This document shows, one piece after another, positions 28,018-36,117 of a stretch of DNA of 64,000 nt. Each line of letters begins with the position of its first letter. The first letter of the stretch is position 1. The DNA is from Saccharopolyspora erythraea (lineage in GTDB: Bacteria; Actinomycetota; Actinomycetes; Mycobacteriales; Pseudonocardiaceae). The notes under the pieces were generated by a model. The model was given only the letters and a program-made list of their open reading frames with translations. It did not search any database and had not been told where the DNA came from. The translations under genes were made by a program, and so were the position numbers. The stretch covers positions 2,108,001 through 2,172,000 of the forward strand of contig NZ_CP054839.1 of assembly GCF_018141105.1 (NCBI RefSeq), in the 5' to 3' direction.

Positions 28018-29910
28018 GTGGCTGGCAGGATCCGGGAAAGCGACATCGCCGAGGTACGCGAACGCAACCGGATCGACGATGTCGTCGGCGAGTACGTCGC
28101 GTTGCGCAACGCCGGTGGGGGCGCGCTGAAGGGCCTGTGCCCGTTCCACGACGAGAAGACCCCGTCGTTCAACGTGCGCCCGGGCCACGGCACGTTCCAC
28201 TGCTTCGGCTGCGGTGAGGGCGGCGACGTCATCGCCTTCCTGATGAAGAGCGAGCACCTCGGCTTCGTCGAGGCCGTCGAGCGGCTGGCCGACCGGGTGG
28301 GCATCCAGCTGCAGTACGAGGGCGGCGCCGCGCCGTCCAAGCGCGATCGCGGCACCCGGACCCGGATGGTCGAGGCGCACCGCATCGCCGCGGAGTTCTA
28401 CGCCGAGCAGCTCCGCTCGCCCGAGGCGCAGCCCGCCCGCGAGTACCTGGCGACGCGCGGGTTCGACGAGGCCGCGGCCACCCGCTTCGGCTGCGGGTTC
28501 GCCCCCGGCGGCTGGGACAAGCTGACGAAGTTGCTGCTGGGCAAGGGTTTCGAGCTAGACGAGCTGTACAAGAGCGGGCTGGCCAAGGAGGGCAGGCGCG
28601 GCCCGATCGACCGGTTCCACCGGCGGCTGCTGTGGCCGCTGAAGGACCTCGGCGGCGACGTGGTCGGCTTCGGCGCCCGGCGGATCTTCGACGACGACCC
28701 GATCGAGGCCAAGTACGTCAACACCTCGGCCACCCCGCTCTTCAACAAGTCCCAGGTGCTGTTCGGCATCGACCTGGCCAAACGGGAGATCGCCAAGCGC
28801 CGCCAGGCCGTCGTGGTCGAGGGCTACACCGACGTGATGGCGATGCACCTGGCAGGCGTGCCGACCGCGATCGCCTCCTGCGGCACGGCCTTCGGCGACG
28901 AGCACATCTCGGTGCTGCGCAGGCTGATGATGGACAACGACCGCTTCAGCGGCGAGGTCATCTTCACCTTCGACGGCGACGAGGCCGGGCAGAAGGCGGC
29001 GCTGAAGGCGTTCGAGGGCGACCAGCAGTTCACCACCCACACCTACATCGCCATCACCCCGGACGGCATGGACCCGTGCGAGCTGCGCGAGGCGAGGGGC
29101 GACACCGCGGTCAAGGACGTGGTCGCCCGCCGCCGGGAGCTGTTCGAGTTCGCCATCCGCAGCAAGCTCAAGGGCTTCGACCTGGACTCCGTCGACGGCC
29201 GGGTCGCGGCCCTGCAGGAGACGGTGCCGCTGGTGGCCCGCATCAAGGACGTCGAACGCCGCGACGGCTTCGCCGCCAAGCTCGCCTGGTGGGCGGGCTG
29301 GACCGACGAGAACCAGGTGGTGCGCCGGGTCCGGGAGGCGGCGGGGGCGGCCCCGGCCAAGCCCCGCAGGCGCGCGCCGCGCGGGCAGGAACCGCTGGGC
29401 ATCGAGGTCGACCTGCCGAAGCGGCCGCCCCGGCACGACCCGCGCTGGCTGGAGCGGGAGACGCTCAAGGCCGCGTTGCAGGTGCCCGCGCTGGCCGGGC
29501 CGCTGTACGACTCGCTGCCGGAGGAGGCTTTCACCGAGTCCGCCTACGCAGAGCTGCACCGCGCCGTGCTCGCCGCTGGGGGCACCTCCAGCGGCCTGGC
29601 CGGCGTCGCGCTGGTGGACGCGGTCGGCAGGCACTGCGAGAGCTCGGTGACCCGCAGCCTGCTCACCGAGCTGGCCGTGGAGACGCCCGACACCAAGTCC
29701 GAGGAGGATCCCCGCTACGTCAGCGGCGTGATCGCCCGGTTGCAGGAGTGCCTGGTCAGCAGGCAGATCGCCGACATCAAGTCCAAGGTCCAGCGGATGT
29801 CGCCGCTGGAGGACCCCGACGAGTACAACGCGCTGTTCGGCGACCTGGTGGCCCTGGAGGGCTACCGCAAGTCGCTGCTGGACCAGGCGCACGCGCTGGG
29901 GGCGCTGTGA
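28018..29910 (+). CDS. dnaG: DNA primase DnaG
   Basis: Synthesises RNA primers for replication. N-terminal zinc finger C41-P-F-H44 ... C62-F-G-C65; TOPRIM catalytic core with VVVEGYTDVMA and FTFDGDEAGQKA; C-terminal DnaB-interaction region. 630 residues from GTG 28018. The stop overlaps the next GTG (GTGA). Confidence 0.97.
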   Translation: MAGRIRESDIAEVRERNRIDDVVGEYVALRNAGGGALKGLCPFHDEKTPSFNVRPGHGTFHCFGCGEGGDVIAFLMKSEHLGFVEAVERLADRVGIQLQYEGGAAPSKRDRGTRTRMVEAHRIAAEFYAEQLRSPEAQPAREYLATRGFDEAAATRFGCGFAPGGWDKLTKLLLGKGFELDELYKSGLAKEGRRGPIDRFHRRLLWPLKDLGGDVVGFGARRIFDDDPIEAKYVNTSATPLFNKSQVLFGIDLAKREIAKRRQAVVVEGYTDVMAMHLAGVPTAIASCGTAFGDEHISVLRRLMMDNDRFSGEVIFTFDGDEAGQKAALKAFEGDQQFTTHTYIAITPDGMDPCELREARGDTAVKDVVARRRELFEFAIRSKLKGFDLDSVDGRVAALQETVPLVARIKDVERRDGFAAKLAWWAGWTDENQVVRRVREAAGAAPAKPRRRAPRGQEPLGIEVDLPKRPPRHDPRWLERETLKAALQVPALAGPLYDSLPEEAFTESAYAELHRAVLAAGGTSSGLAGVALVDAVGRHCESSVTRSLLTELAVETPDTKSEEDPRYVSGVIARLQECLVSRQIADIKSKVQRMSPLEDPDEYNALFGDLVALEGYRKSLLDQAHALGAL

Positions 29911-30452
29911 GCTCCTGGCTCAGCCGGTTCATGGCCAGGCTCAGCGGCACGGCCGCGTTGCCCGAGGGGTTCGCAGGTCGCCTCGACGCCGACGAGCACG
30001 TGCTCGCCGTCGCGGGCAGCCAGGACGGACCGGTGGTCGCGACGCACCTCGGGCTGTGGGTGCCCGAGGGCGAGGGCACCCGCCGGATCGGCTGGCACCT
30101 GCTCAGCAAGGCCACCTGGAACGACGGTGAACTGGGGCTCATCGAGGCCGAGGAGGCCGGTGGGGCCGGTGGTGCCGTGCTGCTGCGCGACCTGCCGCGC
30201 AGGCGCCTCGCGCTGACCTCGCCCGGCCGGTTGCCCGACGTCGTGCACGCCCGCGTCACGTCGTCGATCAAGTCAAGCCAGCATCGCGACCTGGCCGGTG
30301 GCGGTGCGTGGTTCGTGCAGCGCAAGGTGCCGGGCCGGGACGGGATCGTGCTGCAGGTGCGGGCCGACGGTGACGCCGACGAGACGGCGGTCGCCGAGGT
30401 CGCGGCCGAGGTCGCCCGGCGCATCGAAGAGGCCAGGAAAGGCCGCGACTGA
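29907..30452 (+). CDS. Conserved actinobacterial protein coupled to dnaG
   Basis: 181 residues, soluble. LDADEHVLAVAGSQDGPVVATHLGLWVPEG and later LTSPGRLPDVVHARVTSSI, with a charged C-terminal helix. The beta-rich first half looks like a PH-like or YokE-like domain, but I cannot name the family with confidence. Overlaps the dnaG stop by four bases, so it is translated with it. Confidence 0.72.
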   Translation: MSSWLSRFMARLSGTAALPEGFAGRLDADEHVLAVAGSQDGPVVATHLGLWVPEGEGTRRIGWHLLSKATWNDGELGLIEAEEAGGAGGAVLLRDLPRRRLALTSPGRLPDVVHARVTSSIKSSQHRDLAGGGAWFVQRKVPGRDGIVLQVRADGDADETAVAEVAAEVARRIEEARKGRD

Positions 30453-30481
30453 CGAGTCGCTGCCCGGTCCGGGAGGCGTGA

Positions 30482-31243
30482 GTGTGGGATCAGCGGCAGT
30501 ACCTGGCGTTCGGCGAGCAGCGCAACCGGCCCGCCGGTGACCTGCTGGCCGCGGTCGGCGCCCGGACCGCCCGGCGCGTGGTCGACCTGGGCTGCGGCCC
30601 GGGCAACCTCACGCCGATGCTGACCGGGCGCTGGCCGGAGGCGGCCGTGGAGGCCCTGGACTCGTCGCCGGAGATGGTGGACGCGGCCCGCTCGCGGGGT
30701 GTCGACGCCCGCGTCGAGGACGTCCGTGACTGGCGGCCGCGTCCGGACACCGACGTCGTGCTGTGCAACGCGGTCCTGCACTGGGTGCCCGAGCACGTCG
30801 ACCTGCTGCGGCGGTGGATGACCGAGCTGCCCGTGGGCGCCTGGTTCGCATTCCAGGTGCCGGGCAACTTCGAGTCACCCTCCTACGCGCTGAGCCACGC
30901 GCTGATCGCCGAGCCGCAGTGGCGGGACCGGCTGTCCGGGCTCCTGCTGACCCCGCGCAGCGTGCTGCGGCCCATCGGCTACGCCGACGTGTTCGCCGAC
31001 CTCGGCGTGGGCGTCGACGCCTGGGAGACCACCTACGTGCACGCGCTCAGCGGGGAGGATCCGGTGCTGGAATGGCTCAGCGGCAGCTCGCTGCGGCCGG
31101 TCCGGGCCGCCCTGGACGACCGCGGGTGGGAACGCTTCCGCGGCGAGCTGGCGCCCCGGCTGCGCGCGGCCTACCCGCAGCGTCCCGACGGCACGACGTG
31201 GTTTCCGTTCCGGCGGATCTTCTGCGTCGCCCACGTGCCGTGA
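30482..31243 (+). CDS. tam: SAM-dependent methyltransferase, trans-aconitate 2-methyltransferase-like
   Basis: 253 residues. It begins WDQRQYLAFGEQRNRPAGDLL, the Tam signature, followed by SAM motif I VVDLGCGPGNL (about 33-43) and LCNAVLHWVPEH. Tam methylates trans-aconitate, an inhibitor of aconitase formed spontaneously. GTG start. The closely related general methyltransferases cannot be excluded. Confidence 0.85.
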   Translation: MWDQRQYLAFGEQRNRPAGDLLAAVGARTARRVVDLGCGPGNLTPMLTGRWPEAAVEALDSSPEMVDAARSRGVDARVEDVRDWRPRPDTDVVLCNAVLHWVPEHVDLLRRWMTELPVGAWFAFQVPGNFESPSYALSHALIAEPQWRDRLSGLLLTPRSVLRPIGYADVFADLGVGVDAWETTYVHALSGEDPVLEWLSGSSLRPVRAALDDRGWERFRGELAPRLRAAYPQRPDGTTWFPFRRIFCVAHVP

Positions 31244-31364
31244 CACGCAGGTCACGGTATAGGTGGGGGGTGCGTGAAAGTGCTTGAGCGCATGGGCTAG
31301 AGTAGTTCCTGTCAGCGCGACGAGGGCTGACGAAGCGCCAAGCGGCGCGAAAGCTGTACAACAT

Positions 31365-31437
<73 letters not shown>

Positions 31438-31443
31438 CTTTCA

Positions 31444-31469
31444 CCCCAGGTCAGATGACCTGGGGTTTT
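31444..31469 (+). terminator. Rho-independent terminator of tRNA-Asn
   Basis: Stem CCCCAGGTC / GACCTGGGG with a 4-base loop, followed by TTTT and, two bases on, TTTTT. One of the few T-run terminators in the window. Confidence 0.85.
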
Positions 31470-31615
31470 CCTTTTTGCGGACTGTGGCACTCGTACTCGC
31501 GTCTCGCCGCATCGGGTGTCGGCGGACGCCTCCGAACGAACGAAAACCATGTGCAGGGATCTCCGATCCCGATACTTTGAGACGTCCGGATCACCCGAAG
31601 GTGCGGGAGAGTGCG

Positions 31616-32047
31616 ATGTCGGTGGCGGTCAGCCGGGTGGTGCTGGGGGTGCTGTCGGCGCTCACGATCATCGGTGGAGCGGCGCTCGTGGTCATGGTCG
31701 TCGTGTACTTCGGTGCCAGCGAGTACGTGCCGGAGCTGACCGAGTTCGGCGGGTGGGGAACGATCACGGGCATGTTCGCTCTCGCGCTGTACGTGGCGGG
31801 AGCCTTCCATGCGCCGCTGATGGGGCGGATCGGCGCGGGGATCGGCCTCGCGGGCGCCGGGTACTTCGTCAGCACGATCATCGCTGCCCTCGTCTCGCTG
31901 CTGGCGCACCGCGGCGGTCCGCAGGGCAATCTGGAGGACGGGACTCTCGGGTTCATCTGGCTCGTCGCCGGCGCGTTCTTCGCGTGGCGCGCGGCGACCG
32001 GCCGGTGGCCGGTCGCGCCGCTGTCGTCCGCCGTGCAGGAGCGGTGA
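31616..32047 (+). CDS. Small polytopic membrane protein, unidentified
   Basis: 143 residues from ATG 31616, with four predicted membrane helices: VVLGVLSALTIIGGAALVV, the GMFALALYVAGAFHA region, GAGIGLAGAGYFVSTIIAAL, and LGFIWLVAGAFFAW. Ends in a short polar tail. No family recognised. It lies between tRNA-Asn and the tRNA-Asn-like remnant at 32152, so it may be cargo of a former insertion. Confidence 0.65.
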   Translation: MSVAVSRVVLGVLSALTIIGGAALVVMVVVYFGASEYVPELTEFGGWGTITGMFALALYVAGAFHAPLMGRIGAGIGLAGAGYFVSTIIAALVSLLAHRGGPQGNLEDGTLGFIWLVAGAFFAWRAATGRWPVAPLSSAVQER

Positions 32048-32151
32048 GCCGGCCGCTGGGCGTGACCTCCGGACTTCGTTGCGCGGCAGGCAGGTCCGCG
32101 GCGGAGGCATGATCGGTTCTGCTATTGTGTCGGCGGGGCCAGCTGGCCGAA

Positions 32152-32184
32152 GGGCTGCTGGTTCGACTCCAGTCGGAGGCGCTT
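32152..32184 (+). repeat. Decayed copy of the tRNA-Asn 3' end (att-like)
   Basis: 33 bases nearly matching 31408-31440 (the tRNA-Asn anticodon-arm end, TpsiC arm, acceptor and flank), with about four or five mismatches. The 5' tRNA half is not recognisable, so this is not a functional tRNA. Either a decayed tRNA or the far attachment site of an element that integrated at tRNA-Asn. Confidence 0.6.
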
Positions 32185-32525
32185 GAGCGCGGAGAGTCAT
32201 CGGTGATCCGATGTCGCTCCTCGAAGATCGAAATCCCTCCTTCACCTGTTCGGGCGATTAAGTGTCGACACGGTCAGGTTCTGGTAACGATCTCAGCTCG
32301 GACTCCGATCCGAGTGGTGCTTGGACGTTGGCGGCCCCACTTTTGTTTTGCGGGTATCTGTGCAGGTCAGAAAGACTTCGGCGGTGAAGATCGCCGGGCA
32401 GTGCGGGGCGCGGCGCAGGCGAGATCAAGTCGTGACGCGGTTTGGCACAACGGATCTCCGGTTACCTCCGTCCTAGGAGTGGCCGGAGATCCGAACGGGG
32501 ACACAACAGGACGGGGGAAGTAGGA
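32185..32525. other. Non-coding stretch between tRNA remnant and small membrane protein
   Basis: No gene with convincing codon bias on either strand. The tract from about 32200 to 32360 is clearly less GC-rich than its surroundings, consistent with foreign or decayed DNA. A GGGGGAAG ribosome site at the end belongs to the next gene. Confidence 0.4.
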
Positions 32526-32720
32526 ATGTCCGCACCAGGGATCGGCAAGGAATCACACCTCACGCTGCCGGATTTCTCGGCGGTCACCAGGCTGCCCAAG
32601 CCGGTGAAAGCGCTCGTGTATCTGCTCATCCTGTCGGTGATGACCGTCGCGGCGCTCGGCGCGCTCGCCGCGACGATCGTGATCCTGGGGCAGCTCACGG
32701 GAGCGTTCTCGCTGCTCTGA
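32526..32720 (+). CDS. Small single-pass membrane protein
   Basis: 64 residues from ATG 32526, with GGGGGAAG upstream. A polar N-terminus (about 30 residues) is followed by one long hydrophobic helix (VYLLILSVMTVAALGALAAT and on to the end). Directly followed by a strong terminator, which supports it as an expressed unit. No homologue recognised. Confidence 0.65.
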   Translation: MSAPGIGKESHLTLPDFSAVTRLPKPVKALVYLLILSVMTVAALGALAATIVILGQLTGAFSLL

Positions 32721-32741
32721 GGGCCGCCCCAACACGCAGCA

Positions 32742-32774
32742 GGCCGGCGCACCGCACGGGTGCGCCGGCCTTTT
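32742..32774 (+). terminator. Rho-independent terminator
   Basis: 12-bp perfect stem (32742-32753 / 32759-32770), 5-base loop, followed by TTTT, about 20 bases after the small membrane protein. Confidence 0.85.
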
Positions 32775-33394
32775 CGCGTCGAGGGCGCGGCCGGGCGGAG
32801 CCGGGGATTCGCAACCCAGGCTCCGCGGTGTAATTGATGATTCACCATTTTTTCGCAATGGCCGCGGAATCCCTCAGGATTCGCGGTCCGGCGAATACCG
32901 GGGAAAGTCCGCGAAACATCCGGGTGTCGGGCCGGGGAAAGATCCGGGGCCTGCCGGATACGAGCCGGTGGAGGAAGGAAAGCGCCTGTCCCACAGCGGA
33001 CTCCGGCACTGGCACAGCCGCGGTTGCTCGGCGAACCGCTCGGTTTCGGGCTCATGCGGTGGATCGGCCTGGGTCGCGGCGGTCGGCAGCGCCTCGTTGG
33101 CCCGTGTCAGAGATCCAGAACGACGTCGCGCTCCCGCCGCGCCCGGCCAGGAAGAAGGCGCCGCTGATCGGCTCGGCGGCGCGGGAGGCGATGACGTTGC
33201 TGTAGGGCTCGGCGGCAGGGTGGACAGCATGGTGCCGCGACAAGGACGTCTCGCGAGCTACGTGGGACGTCGCAAGGTCGGGACCAGAGGGGCTGAAGCG
33301 CTGGGTGAGGTTGGGTGGTTCGACGAACAACCCGTGGGAAACGCATGGAGTTGATCAAGCCAGCCCACGGGTGTGGCCCTGTGAACAGGGATGG
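32775..33394. other. Gene-poor stretch before tRNA-Met
   Basis: Several overlapping short frames exist on both strands, but none has a ribosome site, consistent third-position bias or a recognisable motif. A 6-bp hairpin (33377-33390) just beyond the tRNA-Met 3' end could be its weak terminator. Otherwise I see nothing. Confidence 0.35.
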
Positions 33395-33472
33395 TGGTGG
33401 GGCAGGTGGGATTTGAACCCACGACCTGACGGATTATGAGTCCGCTGCTCTGACCTGCTGAGCTACTGCCCC
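33395..33472 (-). tRNA. tRNA-Met (anticodon CAT), CCA encoded
   Basis: Acceptor GGGGCAG / CTGCCCC, anticodon loop CTCATAA with CAT at 33436-33438, TpsiC arm GGTTCAAATCC. The discriminator A (33398) is followed by CCA at 33395-33397, so the terminal CCA is genomically encoded. The arm sequences match elongator tRNA-Met of actinomycetes; a tRNA-Ile2 with modified CAT is less likely. Confidence 0.92.
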
Positions 33473-33799
33473 GGGTGGTCGGCGCGACACGCGCCGTCGC
33501 GGCGATCGTAGCGAGCCCGCGGCGTGTGCGGGCGTGCGGGTCGATCATCGTTGTCGGCGATCTTCGCTCTGTGCGGCGGAAGATCCGCGTTCGGCGCATT
33601 CCTCGATGGACCGATCGGCGCCAATGGGTGCCGACTCGCCGAAGGGTTTCCGGGCCACCGCAGGCCCCCGCGGCGCGTGCCCCGCGGGCCGAAAGCCTCT
33701 GCCGGGGCGGCGCCGGGCTGCCGTAGGTCTTGGTGCGGCATGCCTCCGGCACAGCCCCGGCCTTGTGCCGGGGGCACCGGCCGGGGGCGGGAGGTGGCA
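33473..33799. other. Intergenic region upstream of the double-GNAT gene
   Basis: Divergent region holding the tRNA-Met promoter (minus) and the acetyltransferase promoter (plus). Nothing coding is convincing; a GC-rich segment with a GCCGGGGGC-type inverted tract lies near 33755-33790. Confidence 0.35.
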
Positions 33800-34702
33800 A
33801 TGTCGACGTTCCTGCCGCCAGAGCACGAGCTACCCGCCCACACGACCAACGCCGTGCTGCGGCCGGGTGCTCCCGACGACGCCGAGGTGTGCGGCCGGGT
33901 CTGCTACCAGGCCTTCGCCGCGCTGGCCTACCAGCACGGGTTTCCCCCGGACTTCCCGTCGCCGGAGGTCGCTGTCGCCTCGGTCGCGGCGCTGCTGGCG
34001 CACCCCGGCATCTACTCGGTGGTGGCAGAGCTGGACGGGCAGGTCGTCGGGAGCAACTTCCTGGACGAGCGTTCGGCCGTCGCGGGCGTGGGGCCGGTGA
34101 CCGTGGCATCGAACGTGCAGGACGCGGGTGTCGGCAGGGCGCTGATGGTCGACGTGATGCGGCGTGCCGAGCAGCGCGGCTTCCCCGGTGTGCGGCTCCT
34201 GCAGGCGGCCTACCACAACCGCTCGCTGAGCCTGTACGCCAAGCTCGGTTTCCAGATCCGCGAACTCGTGCTCAACCTGCGCGGCGAGCCGCCCGGCGGC
34301 GCACCCCTCGGCTACTTCGTGCGCCGCGCGACGAGCCAGGACCTCTTCGAGTGCAACCGGGTCTGCCGCGCCGTGCACGGCCACGACCGGGCGGGCGAGC
34401 TGCGCGACGCGCTGGCGCATGGCGTCGTCAGAGTGGTCGAACACGACGGGCGGATCACGGGCTACACGACGGGCGTGGGCTTCTACGGTCACTCCGTCGC
34501 CGCGACGAACGAGGGTGTGAAGGCGCTCATAGCCACCGTGGACGAGTTCTCCGGTCCCGGACTGCTGGTGCCCGGCCGCAACGACCAGCTCCTCGGCTGG
34601 TGCCTCGGCCACGGCATGCGCATCCGGATGGTGACGACGCTGATGACGGTCGGCCTCTACAACGAACCCTGCGGCGCCTACCTCCCCTCCATCCTGTACT
34701 AG
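33800..34702 (+). CDS. Tandem GNAT-domain N-acetyltransferase
   Basis: 300 residues from ATG 33800 with GGGAGGTGG upstream. The first GNAT domain is at about 15-160, with acetyl-CoA loop VASNVQDAGVGRALMVDVM and YHNRSLSLYAKLGF. A second, divergent GNAT-like half starts at about 175 (FVRRATSQDLFECNRVCRAVHGHDR) and ends with TLMTVGLYNEPCGAYLPSILY. Substrate unknown. The same two-domain family is widespread in soil bacteria. Confidence 0.82.
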   Translation: MSTFLPPEHELPAHTTNAVLRPGAPDDAEVCGRVCYQAFAALAYQHGFPPDFPSPEVAVASVAALLAHPGIYSVVAELDGQVVGSNFLDERSAVAGVGPVTVASNVQDAGVGRALMVDVMRRAEQRGFPGVRLLQAAYHNRSLSLYAKLGFQIRELVLNLRGEPPGGAPLGYFVRRATSQDLFECNRVCRAVHGHDRAGELRDALAHGVVRVVEHDGRITGYTTGVGFYGHSVAATNEGVKALIATVDEFSGPGLLVPGRNDQLLGWCLGHGMRIRMVTTLMTVGLYNEPCGAYLPSILY

Positions 34703-34856
34703 CAGCCCGGAGCCGGCCGCGAAGCCGAGGCTGGTAACCGCGATCACGTGCGGGCGGTGATCCCGCGCTCGGCCCGGACCCGGCCGCATATCCTGAGCCC
34801 TTCGCCCAGGTGCCGCCGACGTGGCGCGGCACGGGCTCGCCGATCCGGGAGGAACT

Positions 34857-35852
34857 GTGCAACCTGGCGCGGGCGGTGCGACGACGCCGTTGCCCAAGGC
34901 CGAACTCCATCTCCACATCGAGGGGACGCTGGAACCCGAGCTGGTCTTCGCCTGCGCTCGCCGCAACGGGGTGCAGCTGCCGTTCGCCGACGTCGAGGAG
35001 CTGCGCCGGCGCTACGTCTTCGACGACCTCCAGTCGTTTCTCGACCTCTACTACCTGGCGATGGACGTGCTGCGGACCGAGCGCGACTTCACCGAGCTCG
35101 CCGACGCCTACCTCGCCAGGGCCCGCGAGCAGGGCGTCCGGCACGCCGAGATCTTCTTCGACCCGCAGGCGCACGTGTCCAGGGGAGTGCCGCTGGAGGT
35201 GGTGCTCGACGGCCTGGAGGCGTCGCTGTCCACCGCGCGCGAGCGGTTCGGGATCAGCACCCGCCTGATCGCCTGCTTCCTGCGTGACCGCGGTCCGCGG
35301 GAGGCGATGGAGACCTGGGAGGCGCTGGAGCCGCACACCGCCCGCCTGCACGGCGTCGGCCTGGACTCCGCCGAGGTCGGTCATCCGCCGGACGCCTTCG
35401 AGCCGGTGTTCGCGCGCGCCCGCCAGGCGGGCCTGCACCTGGTCGCGCACGCGGGGGAGGAGGGCCCGCCGGACTACATCTGGCAGGCGCTCGACGTGCT
35501 CGGCGTCGAGCGGGTCGACCACGGCATCCGCGCGCTCGAGGACCCCGCGCTGCTCGCCCGCCTGGCCAGGGACCGCACGCCGCTGACGGTGTGCCCGCTG
35601 TCCAACGTCCGGCTGCGCTGCGTGCCGTCGCTGGCCGAGCACCGCCTGCCGGAGCTGGTGGACGCCGGTGTGCTGGTGACGATCAACTCCGACGACCCCG
35701 CCTACTTCGGCGGCTACGTCGACGACAACTTCCAGGCCCTCAGGCGGGAGCTGGGCTTCGGCGACGACGTCCTGCGCGAGCTGGCGGCGAACTCGTTCCG
35801 GGCCTCGTTCGTCGAGGACGACGAGCGGGCGCGGCTGCTGGGCGAGCTCTGA
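34857..35852 (+). CDS. add: Adenosine/adenine deaminase family protein
   Basis: 331 residues from GTG 34857 (GGGAGGA just upstream). Zinc ligands HLH at 18-20 in AELHLHIEGT, then HAGEEGP, DHGIR and NSDDPAYFGGYVDDNF carrying the catalytic Asp. The spellings HAGEEGPPDYIWQALD and DDPAYFGGYVDDN are those of the adenine deaminase (fungal Aah1-like) branch rather than classical adenosine deaminase, so adenine to hypoxanthine is the likelier reaction. The symbol add reflects the superfamily only. Confidence 0.85.
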   Translation: MQPGAGGATTPLPKAELHLHIEGTLEPELVFACARRNGVQLPFADVEELRRRYVFDDLQSFLDLYYLAMDVLRTERDFTELADAYLARAREQGVRHAEIFFDPQAHVSRGVPLEVVLDGLEASLSTARERFGISTRLIACFLRDRGPREAMETWEALEPHTARLHGVGLDSAEVGHPPDAFEPVFARARQAGLHLVAHAGEEGPPDYIWQALDVLGVERVDHGIRALEDPALLARLARDRTPLTVCPLSNVRLRCVPSLAEHRLPELVDAGVLVTINSDDPAYFGGYVDDNFQALRRELGFGDDVLRELAANSFRASFVEDDERARLLGEL

Positions 35853-35856
35853 AAAG

Positions 35857-35895
35857 CGAGAAGCGCACCAGGCGATCCGCCTGGTGCGCTTCTCG
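35857..35895. terminator. Bidirectional terminator between deaminase and ybdD
   Basis: 18-bp perfect inverted repeat (35857-35874 / 35878-35895) with a 3-base loop between convergent genes. AAAA flanks its left side, so it gives a T-run in the minus direction. Confidence 0.85.
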
Positions 35896-35907
35896 GTCCG
35901 GTCCGGC

Positions 35908-36117
35908 TCAGCAGCAGCGGGAGCCGGGGTTGGTGTCTCCGCGGTCGACGTGGCGGCGCCAGAACTCCCGCTCCGCCAGCACGGGCTCACCCGGGTGGTG
36001 GGCCCGCTGGTGCTCGACGTAGCGCTCGTAGGCGGTCTCGCCGACCACCCCGCGCACGATCTGCCACGCCGCCCGGAAGGACCGGTGCAGCCTGGTCAGG
36101 ATCGCGGCTTCGGTCAT
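35908..36117 (-). CDS. ybdD: YbdD/YjiX-family small protein, CstA partner
   Basis: 69 residues, DUF466: RAAWQIVRGVVGETAYERYVEH and a C-terminal REFWRRHVDRGDTNPGSRCC. Overlaps the cstA stop by four bases. In enterobacteria the small partner of CstA/BtsT peptide or pyruvate transporters occupies the same place and is needed for transport. The C-terminal double Cys is noteworthy. Confidence 0.88.
   Translation of the reverse strand: MTEAAILTRLHRSFRAAWQIVRGVVGETAYERYVEHQRAHHPGEPVLAEREFWRRHVDRGDTNPGSRCC

Noticed and set aside
32110-32190. Functional tRNA gene
   Set aside because: Only the 3' half resembles tRNA-Asn; no acceptor partner, D arm or anticodon stem can be formed.
32834-33205. Short frame in the gap before tRNA-Met
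   Set aside because: Arg/Ala/Gly-rich translation without motif, and competing frames on both strands of similar length.
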